A stretch of DNA of 64,000 nucleotides, taken from contig JAJDDV010000058.1 in assembly GCA_029260135.1 (NCBI GenBank), positions 29,184 to 93,183 of the forward strand, in the 5' to 3' direction. This stretch comes from Phycisphaerae bacterium. GTDB taxonomy: Bacteria > Planctomycetota > Phycisphaerae > UBA1845. The position numbers and the translations under genes are program-made. The notes under the pieces were generated by a model. It was not told the origin of the DNA, searched no databases, and was given only the letters and a program-made list of their open reading frames with translations. Below are positions 1-5,452 of the stretch, one piece after another; the first letter of the stretch is position 1; every line of letters begins with the position of its first letter.

Positions 1-2
1 AT

Positions 3-43
3 CGCCCCCAGGTCGGGTTGGGCTTTTCCCTGGCCTGGGGGCG
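3..43. repeat. Inverted repeat at left window edge
   Basis: A perfect 10-bp stem, CGCCCCCAGG at 3-12 and CCTGGGGGCG at 34-43, encloses a 21-nt loop. It lies just before a small open frame starting at 67. It could be the terminator of a gene lying off the left edge or a leader structure. No T-tract follows the stem, so its role is undecided. Confidence 0.45.
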
Positions 44-66
44 GCTCCTTTCAGAGGACCGATGAT

Positions 67-273
67 ATGAGCGAACCGCGGATGGTGGCACAACGGCCGT
101 CGCTGCACGCACCCCGCCCGCCGATGACGGCGTCGCACGAGACGTCGGACGACGATGACCCGCCCGTCCTGCGGAGCGTGGACGCCAGCGACCCGCCGGG
201 ACGGCATCCGAAGGCGTGCGACCAGCCGAAGACCGTCGTGCGGCGGAATGGGTCGTGGTCGCGGTTTGGGTGA
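67..273 (+). CDS. Small hypothetical protein, 68 aa
   Basis: This short open frame encodes a polar, Pro/Asp/Arg-rich 68-residue peptide with no recognisable domain, signal peptide or membrane segment. AGAGGA lies 8 nt before the ATG and is a plausible ribosome binding site. The next frame starts only 9 nt after its stop, which suggests a small cassette-like unit. The composition is low-complexity enough that it could be a chance frame in G+C-rich DNA. Confidence 0.3.
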   Translation: MSEPRMVAQRPSLHAPRPPMTASHETSDDDDPPVLRSVDASDPPGRHPKACDQPKTVVRRNGSWSRFG

Positions 274-282
274 GGGGGGCTA

Positions 283-702
283 ATGACCGTCCCGTGTTCA
301 GCCGACGAGAATAGGTTGATGGACCACACTGAGACGCTAGTCAAGGTCAACGCTTGGGTCGACGAGGGTGTCGCCCCTCTCGTGCGCGCGTTGAATCAAT
401 TCGACGACGCAATAACTCTCGACAGCTGCGAAGGTCACCAGGGGGAATCGGCATACGTGCATTTCTGCTCGCGCGCTGGCGTTGAGGAACTCTGCTCGCT
501 CGTCCATCGCTTGTCTTCCTTCCTTGGACGCCGTCTACCGGCGAACGACGAGTACAGGCTCACAATAGAATGGGTGGCCGGAGGCACTGAGCCTCTGGCC
601 ACCCTTGAGGTCCATCAGGGCTTCATCCAGCCCTTAGCAGATGCAGTTGATGAGGCTGTCGCTAATGTCGCCCCCAGGATTGCGTCTGCTTGTGACACCT
701 GA
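283..702 (+). CDS. Hypothetical protein, 139 aa
   Basis: The product looks like a genuine soluble alpha/beta protein, with mixed hydrophobic and charged spacing and little low complexity. I do not recognise the family. A notable motif is DSCEGHQGES near residues 48-57, a Cys/His-containing turn followed by a beta-like segment. The start at 283 is preceded by the purine-rich stretch GAGGGGGG; an ATG at 319 is an alternative but has a poorer ribosome site. The 3' end overlaps the end of the convergent HNH gene by 41 nt. No function can be assigned. Confidence 0.55.
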   Translation: MTVPCSADENRLMDHTETLVKVNAWVDEGVAPLVRALNQFDDAITLDSCEGHQGESAYVHFCSRAGVEELCSLVHRLSSFLGRRLPANDEYRLTIEWVAGGTEPLATLEVHQGFIQPLADAVDEAVANVAPRIASACDT

Positions 703-895
703 CGCAAAGGACTTCACAGTTCGACAGCGAATCCGAACCGCCGAGGCTCTCGGCGTGCTTGTGATGATACTGAGCACCGTGGCGCGTAACACGCGTGGGG
801 CAACGCCCGGTGTGTCCGTGGGATTCTCTCTCGCACTCGCATCGTCCACCGGACCGCTTGAAGGCAAGGTCCTTTGTTGATTCTGAGAAAGCCAT
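662..895 (-). CDS. Mini HNH-type nuclease-like protein
   Basis: A 77-residue protein carrying the core of an HNH/zinc-finger fold. Cysteines cluster in RSGGRCECERESHGHTGRC, followed by YHHKHAESLGGSD and then a CEVLCVRCHKQ motif that provides the C-terminal metal pair and His. The overall pattern (CxC, HHKHAxxxGG, NxxxLCxxCH) is typical of McrA-like HNH domains, reduced to the bare domain. A very strong AAAGGAGG ribosome site lies 5 nt before the ATG. Compact HNH proteins of this kind are found in phages, integrated elements and orphan restriction loci. The substrate is unknown. It converges on the upstream hypothetical gene and overlaps its end. Confidence 0.7.
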   Translation of the reverse strand: MAFSESTKDLAFKRSGGRCECERESHGHTGRCPTRVTRHGAQYHHKHAESLGGSDSLSNCEVLCVRCHKQTQSWGRH

Positions 896-1237
896 GGTGG
901 CCTCCTTTCATGTTGAAGAGTTCGATTCTGCGGGCAGCGGAATTCGATCCATAAAGATCAATGGCACGTGGACGACCCGTCCACTCCGCCAGCCTGATCA
1001 GGCACGCCCGCCTTGAGTGCCGCTGCAAATTGCGTTCAGGGTGTGGCCGAGCGTGTATCGCCGATGAGCGCGCACGCCTGGCCTCGTTCTTTTGGTCTTG
1101 ACATGCGGGGGGCGGACGTGCTAAAAAAGGCACGCGCCCCGTACGTAAACGTCTCATCGAGACGTTCTCCTTTGCTCAAGGTATTCGCGGGTCGCATTAG
1201 GCCGAGGCGCTGCAACGTCTCGGCCACTTTTCTGCTG
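896..1237. other. Gap with small palindromes
   Basis: I see no convincing gene in this stretch. It contains a perfect palindrome, AACGTCTC-ATC-GAGACGTT (1148-1166), and a CGTGC/GCACG pair around an A-tract at about 1116-1132. Both could belong to a terminator or operator between the winged-helix gene, which ends at 1238, and the HNH gene. Apart from these structures nothing is recognisable. Confidence 0.3.
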
Positions 1238-1654
1238 TCAGTCTTCAGCCGCTGCCACCTGAAGACCGTAGAACGTCGGTCGTCGCCCCGCGCCTGCGTC
1301 GACGACCTGTACGATTCCTCCTAACTCCACAAGTCGGCTGAGAATATTCGTGACCGACTTCCGATTGACGTCGCCGTTGAGCCCGCGACCGTGAAGGCGC
1401 TGCTCAACGTCCGTGGCTGTAAAACGATCGGATGACGCAAAACTGCTGACAACATCCTGAACGTGACGCGACAGGTCGGGCGTCCGTTGTCGCGATTGCC
1501 TCGCGCCGTTTCGGCGACGTGCCGTTGATTCCAGCCGAAATACAACTTCGATGGCCGCCATCTCGCCGTCAAAAGCCTTCTTTGCGGAGGCGATTGCATC
1601 ATCGCGACGCTTCTTGGCCAGCGCTCGTAGCCGGTTTCGCTTCGCTTCCGTCAT
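1238..1654 (-). CDS. Winged-helix-like DNA-binding protein
   Basis: A 138-residue protein. The first ~45 residues are a basic Arg/Lys/Ala-rich helix, probably coiled (KRNRLRALAKKRRDD). The C-terminal ~75 residues resemble a winged-helix domain: an FTATDVEQRL helix, then SVTNILSRLVELGGI, which fits a recognition helix, and a beta wing ending RRPTFYGL. I chose ATG 1654 because GGGAGA lies 6 nt upstream; a longer frame reaches back to 1849 but its extra N-terminus is Cys/Trp/Arg-rich and unconvincing. It is probably a small transcriptional or phage-type regulator. The regulated promoter is unknown. It is transcribed away from the MORN-like gene at 1983. Confidence 0.55.
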   Translation of the reverse strand: MTEAKRNRLRALAKKRRDDAIASAKKAFDGEMAAIEVVFRLESTARRRNGARQSRQRTPDLSRHVQDVVSSFASSDRFTATDVEQRLHGRGLNGDVNRKSVTNILSRLVELGGIVQVVDAGAGRRPTFYGLQVAAAED

Positions 1655-1982
1655 CGCATTTCTCCCAAAACGTCCAGGGCCGTTATCGGAACTACGTACA
1701 GAATACGCTAGGGCCATGACTTTGTCAATTGAGCCGCAACATCTGGTACGCCGTCTTTCAGGATGCCATATATATGGAAAGAACTCACAGGCGTGATGCC
1801 ACGACGTCCGTACGCGAAGATGCCGCAAGTCACTGGCTTGTCGGGGCAAATACCGGCCTCAGAGGACGTCAGGCAGGTTGGTGACCAACGACGTGGTCTT
1901 AACGCCCCCCGCCGCCTGGACTTCTCGCGCCTTCGTCAACCACCCTGACACCCCTGGCGGTCAGCCTGTATCATATCCGACC
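1655..1982. other. Intergenic region between divergent genes
   Basis: This 328-nt stretch separates the winged-helix gene from the MORN-like gene and must hold both promoters. A short open frame at 1763-1948 (61 codons) lacks a clear ribosome site or domain and is not called as a gene. It includes the AT-rich patch CATATATATGG at about 1768. I cannot define promoter boxes with confidence. Confidence 0.3.
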
Positions 1983-2567
1983 ATGAACCTCTCGCGCCGC
2001 CAATCGCTCGTGGCCGCCGTGGTAACCGTCATGCTTATCGCTGTGCTCTTGGCGACAGATGCCGGGCCGTATCGTTCAGAGGCGGTACAGTCACTCGCTT
2101 TTGCAGGACTAACCTGGCAACAGGTCGGACCCTGCACCTCCACCGGAGACGTTCTTCGTCCGGGCATGTCGGCCACCGAATACTCCGCTGGCGAGAGCGA
2201 CGTCCGCCTTATCGAGCTTGTTGCCAGCGATGACTCGACCGTGGAGCAGATGTACTCTCGACTTCTCCGCGTTCAGGTCTACGCAAACGGCACATGGATC
2301 ACCCACGGTCCGGCGCATTCGTGGCTTCAGGACGGGTCACGAAGCGAGATCGATCATGTTCGCGGGCTTCCACACGGTGCGCAGCGAGAGTGGTATGCCA
2401 ACGGGCAACCGCGATTGGAAATCGAATGGGCCAACGGAATGAAGAGCGGCCGAGCGCGGGGATGGTACAGGAACGGCATACCACTGTACGACGTCGTCTA
2501 CATCGACGACCACGAGGTTGAGGGAAGAGCATGGCGCGAAGACGGTACGCTTCGTCAGGACGAGTAG
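1983..2567 (+). CDS. Secreted or anchored MORN-like repeat protein
   Basis: A 194-residue protein with a basic N-terminus and one hydrophobic segment (residues ~10-27, VAAVVTVMLIAVLLA), read as a signal anchor or signal peptide. The C-terminal third contains three consecutive repeats of the MORN-variant type: GLPHGAQREWYANGQPRLE, GMKSGRARGWYRNGIPLYD and EVEGRAWREDGTLRQ. The repeat core is G-x(4)-W-Y-x-N-G. Such repeats form beta-hairpin stacks in bacterial surface and toxin-antitoxin-associated proteins. ATG 1983 is chosen because it gives a proper leader; the frame is open upstream to 1878. A strong ribosome site is not visible. It lies 39 nt upstream of the IPTL-CTERM-like gene and may be co-transcribed with it. 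Confidence 0.6.
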   Translation: MNLSRRQSLVAAVVTVMLIAVLLATDAGPYRSEAVQSLAFAGLTWQQVGPCTSTGDVLRPGMSATEYSAGESDVRLIELVASDDSTVEQMYSRLLRVQVYANGTWITHGPAHSWLQDGSRSEIDHVRGLPHGAQREWYANGQPRLEIEWANGMKSGRARGWYRNGIPLYDVVYIDDHEVEGRAWREDGTLRQDE

Positions 2568-2606
2568 TCGGTTATTGTCCAATACTCTTTGGGAGGAGTC
2601 AGAACC

Positions 2607-3077
2607 ATGTCACGTATGATGACTGTTGCGGTGGTTGTGTTGTTGTCGGCGGGTGTTGCGTGGGGGCAAGATCAGCGGGGGGCGATTGTGAGCTACTACG
2701 AGAACCTACCTGACGGAGGCACGTGGATCGCGAGTGTCCCGGACGGCGGCTTCGTCATGACAGATATTGTGACTCCCGGTGGAGCCACAGTCATCGTTCG
2801 CGAGAACGGCGTTCACAAGCTCGTCTGGACCTCGGAGCTTGGCGCCCGGTCATTGCATCTGACGTCAGGCGTTCCGCTCGCCGCAGGTTCGGTGGTCACG
2901 CTCCTGCATGGGGGAGGAGCTAGTACAATCCAAATCGCCCTCAGCGGCTACATCCCCTGTCCCGCTCCCTGCGGTCTGTCCACAATCCCCGCCGTCTCCA
3001 CCATCGGCCTTGTGATCATGGTCAGCGGTCTGCTCGCGGCGGGCGGGTACGTGATGAGGCGTAGGACGGTGGCGTGA
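2607..3077 (+). CDS. Exported protein with IPTL-CTERM-like sorting tail
   Basis: A 156-residue protein. Residues 1-20 form a signal peptide (MMTVAVVVLLSAGVAWGQ). The middle is a small beta-rich domain of unknown function. The tail resembles an IPTL-CTERM/PEP-CTERM-type sorting signal: a STIPAVSTIG motif, a hydrophobic helix, and a terminal RRR cluster. In known systems such tails are processed by exosortase- or archaeosortase-like enzymes; no sortase gene is present here. GGGAGGAG lies 8 nt before ATG 2607. The stop codon overlaps the ATG of the AlbA_2 gene (TGATG), suggesting translational coupling. Confidence 0.7.
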   Translation: MSRMMTVAVVVLLSAGVAWGQDQRGAIVSYYENLPDGGTWIASVPDGGFVMTDIVTPGGATVIVRENGVHKLVWTSELGARSLHLTSGVPLAAGSVVTLLHGGGASTIQIALSGYIPCPAPCGLSTIPAVSTIGLVIMVSGLLAAGGYVMRRRTVA

Positions 3078-4036
3078 TGGACCACGTTCCTACCCTTCAA
3101 GATACGTTCGAGTCGATCGATTTAGCTGCGATTCACGGTTTCGTTGAACAGCGGCGACAAGAGGGCCTGCGCCTAGAGTTCAAGACGCTAGGCAATCACG
3201 CCAGCTTCGAGCGTGAAGACCGGGTCAATCTAGCGAAAGCAATATCAGGGTTCTCGAATTCTGACGGTGGCATCGTCGTATGGGGCATCCAGGCGTGCAG
3301 GGACGAGGAACGCGTGGACGCCGCTTCTGAACTCAAGCCGATCAAGAATCTCGATCGAGCGCTCTCTGACATCCTCAGTTACACGTCTCAAGCCACCAGC
3401 CCCTTGGCCAGTGGCGTTGACAGCAGGGCCATCGCCGAGGGTGACGGCGCAGGCTATCTCGTCACCTACGTGCCGGTAACTGACGGTCCGCCACACATGG
3501 CGATGCTTGGAGAGCACCGATACTACCGGCGAACAGGTGACAGTTTTCGCAAGATGGAGCACTTCGAAATCGCTGATATGTTCGGGAAGCGACTGCGACC
3601 CGAATTGTCTCTCTTCGTTCAGTTCGTGCCGTTCTCGATGGCCGGGAGCTACAGGCCCAGGGCCATCGTTGGAATCGAGAACTCCGGACGCGGGATGGCC
3701 AGATCCCCGGCATTGTCTCTTCGCGTCGAACGCCCCTACAAGCCATACGAGTATGGCCTGGATGGGAATGGGACAACCGGACTACCTTCCCTCCCGACTC
3801 GGTTGGCGAGGGGTCGGCTCAGTGAATTCGGCGCGGGCGCAGGACAAGTTGTGCATGCTGGTGCGATCCTGGAGATCACCCAAGTCTATGGCGAGCTGAC
3901 GGACTCGATCCCCCCCGAATGCCGAATCGGGTACACGATCAGGGCTGAGGGCATTCCGCCAGTGGAGGGCACGCGGGTTATTCCCGGTGACGAGATCGCG
4001 GCCGTCGCAACGGAGCCGCGTCCGACCTCGCCGTGA
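3077..4036 (+). CDS. AlbA_2 (Schlafen-like) domain protein
   Basis: A 319-residue protein. Residues ~20-165 match the AlbA_2 domain (older annotations call it a divergent AAA or putative transcriptional regulator domain). Visible landmarks are GLRLEFKTLG (conserved E-F-K), VNLAKAISGFSNSDGGIVVWGI and, later, HRYYRRTGDSFRKMEHFEI. AlbA_2/Schlafen-type domains bind nucleic acid and some are nucleases in anti-phage or toxin systems. The C-terminal ~150 residues are a beta-rich region I do not recognise. ATG 3077 overlaps the stop of the preceding exported protein; a GTG at 3074 is an alternative. Co-translation with a sorting-signal protein is unusual. Confidence 0.75.
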   Translation: MDHVPTLQDTFESIDLAAIHGFVEQRRQEGLRLEFKTLGNHASFEREDRVNLAKAISGFSNSDGGIVVWGIQACRDEERVDAASELKPIKNLDRALSDILSYTSQATSPLASGVDSRAIAEGDGAGYLVTYVPVTDGPPHMAMLGEHRYYRRTGDSFRKMEHFEIADMFGKRLRPELSLFVQFVPFSMAGSYRPRAIVGIENSGRGMARSPALSLRVERPYKPYEYGLDGNGTTGLPSLPTRLARGRLSEFGAGAGQVVHAGAILEITQVYGELTDSIPPECRIGYTIRAEGIPPVEGTRVIPGDEIAAVATEPRPTSP

Positions 4037-4082
4037 ATCGCAGCTACGCAGACGTCGATACTGGTCGCGAAAGTAAGAAGTA

Positions 4083-4108
4083 GGCCGCCCGAGAAATCCC
4101 GGGCGGCC
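4083..4108. terminator. Hairpin after the AlbA_2 gene
   Basis: A perfect 9-bp stem (GGCCGCCCG/CGGGCGGCC) with an 8-nt loop lies 46 nt after the AlbA_2 stop. No long T-run follows, so it may be a weak intrinsic terminator or a 3'-end stabilising hairpin serving both the AlbA_2 gene and the convergent remnant. Confidence 0.5.
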
Positions 4109-4188
4109 GTAGGCGTCGTCTTGCGGCACGCTACTGGCGCGACCCTTCGATATCAAGTCCCTCAACTCGTCTCGGCGAGAGCCTGCCA

Positions 4189-4513
4189 GCGGGAGGATTG
4201 CGACTTGCTGCCAGCGATGCGATTGCTTCTTCGTGACGCCAAGGTCGTCGAGCGTCGAAACTGGTTCCGTCGTGGAACCAGTTTTTCGCGGCCGCCCACC
4301 CTTGGCTTTCTTCATCTGCTTGAGCAGCTCGGCGGATTCGCCGAGGCCGGAGAGCTGCGGTGATAAAGTCGCATCGTGCGACTTTTTCGGCTTTCCTTTT
4401 CTCTGTCGCTCCATCTGCCTGAGCAGGTCGCCCGGCGCCTGATTTCTGCATCCACTGTAATTGATATTCTCGAAACCGATCCAATTGGATCGGTTTTGTG
4501 TTTTGCTGCACAT
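4189..4513 (-). pseudogene. Broken phage-type DNA-binding gene with duplicated domain
   Basis: The frame starting at 4513 encodes two partial copies of a domain common in phage and integrated-element proteins. The first copy is APGDLLRQMERQ...KSHDATL...LSGLG (residues ~26-58). The second is AELLKQMKKAKGGRPRKT...TLDDLGVTKKQSHRWQQVA (residues ~61-105). Known relatives have one copy with a KxQSxRWQ helix followed by an acidic LPEEEFE-like segment; here that segment is lost after AILP. The frame stays open to 3782, but those codons are antisense to the AlbA_2 gene and look meaningless. I read it as a recombined, decayed remnant. It lies directly beside the IS256 stub. Confidence 0.55.
4473..4496. 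repeat. Perfect 24-bp palindrome
   Basis: AAACCGATCCAATTGGATCGGTTT is fully self-complementary and is followed on the plus strand by a T-rich TTGTGTTTTG. It lies at the 5' edge of the broken DNA-binding gene, near the IS256 remnant. It could be an operator half of a mobile element, a terminator, or an insertion junction. Confidence 0.55.
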
Positions 4514-4548
4514 TTAGTCCTGGATTTGTCCGGGTTCCCGGACAAATC

Positions 4549-4838
4549 GTGAATCCCCCGCCCCGTTCACGGGGCGTCTGGAGTGGAACCGTGCCGCTGC
4601 CGAGCGTCAGGCGGGTGGGTGAGGAGCCGTTGCGGTAGCCGCGAAAGCCGTCTCCGCGTTCGTACCGTCCCCGGCCGAGGTACGCGTCCACCTCGTCTCC
4701 GAGCGCCGTCATCAACATCTCCCGAGCCCCAGCGCGGGCCAGTGCTTCCAACTGATCGGGTACGACCTCATTGGCCGTTTCTGTTCCTTCCGGGGCCGCG
4801 GACTTGACAATCCGCGTCGCTTTCCGTTTCCTGGACAT
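4549..4838 (-). pseudogene. IS256-family transposase N-terminal stub
   Basis: The ATG at 4838 opens about 96 codons matching the N-terminus of IS256/Mutator-type transposases. Visible matches are LARAGAREMLMTALGDEVDAYLGR, RYERGDGFRGYRNG and TLGSGTVPLQTPRERGG. Full enzymes are about 400 residues and contain a DDE triad; all of that is missing here. Similarity breaks at about 4549, where unrelated sequence begins. It is an inactive relic. Its upstream flank abuts the hypothetical gene at 4889, which may itself have lost its 5' end to this insertion. Confidence 0.75.
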
Positions 4839-4888
4839 CCGGCATCCTCCGTGTTGAATCAGAGACGCTTCTGAAGGGAGGACGCCCG

Positions 4889-5311
4889 ATGATCGTCCTG
4901 CATCGTGGCGTGGCCTGCGACGCGCTGCAGGGCTTGCTCGATGCGCTGCAGGGAACCCAAACGACAACCGTGGAACTCAGAAACGATGGAGCCTTTCCGG
5001 TCGAGGTGACGCTCCTTTACGACGACAATCAGGAAACGGTCGACGGAGTGATCCAGGTTACGGGCACGGAACGGAACGTGACGATCGCCGCCGGCGCGAC
5101 GGAGTCGTTGTCACGCTCCTGTGACGAACTCCAGGCCGTAATCATCGACGACGCCGATCTTCAGCTAGTCGGCGAGTTGGGCCCGGAAGACAGGAGCAAC
5201 CTGCTACGCGACGGAGATGACTTTCGGTGTGGCGAGACGATCGTGTTCACGTTTGACCACTCCGACTTGATCTTGGATTTCGCCATCGCGGTCACTACCC
5301 AGTCGCCATAA
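4889..5311 (+). CDS. Hypothetical beta-rich protein, possibly 5'-truncated
   Basis: A 140-residue protein of beta-sandwich character: VELRNDGAFPVEVTLLYDDNQETVDG, then an ATESLSRSCDELQAV segment and a FRCGETIVFTFDHSD segment with a second Cys, so a disulfide is plausible. I recall similar domains in planctomycete exported proteins, but there they follow a signal peptide. Here the first ~22 residues are not signal-like and lie beside an IS256 remnant, so the original leader was probably lost. GGGAGGA 6 nt before ATG 4889 gives a workable start. No function is known. Confidence 0.55.
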   Translation: MIVLHRGVACDALQGLLDALQGTQTTTVELRNDGAFPVEVTLLYDDNQETVDGVIQVTGTERNVTIAAGATESLSRSCDELQAVIIDDADLQLVGELGPEDRSNLLRDGDDFRCGETIVFTFDHSDLILDFAIAVTTQSP

Positions 5312-5452
5312 CGCTGCGCAGGACTCGCTGCCGTCATCGCGGATGAGGCGGGTGGCCCACTTCTTCAGAGGTGCGGGACTCGATTCCAGGATGTAGGACG
5401 ACGGGTGGCCAAGCGAAGCGCCGCCATGTTCGAGACGTGCCGGATGCCGACC

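Noticed and set aside
1116..1166. Palindromes near 1.1 kb as an integron attC site
   Set aside because: The RYYYAAC/GTTRRRY core boxes and typical bottom-strand bulges could not be placed.
3782..4188. Continuation of the minus-strand phage-type frame into the AlbA_2 gene
   Set aside because: These codons are antisense to the AlbA_2 gene and lose all family resemblance, so only the 5' part was kept as a remnant.
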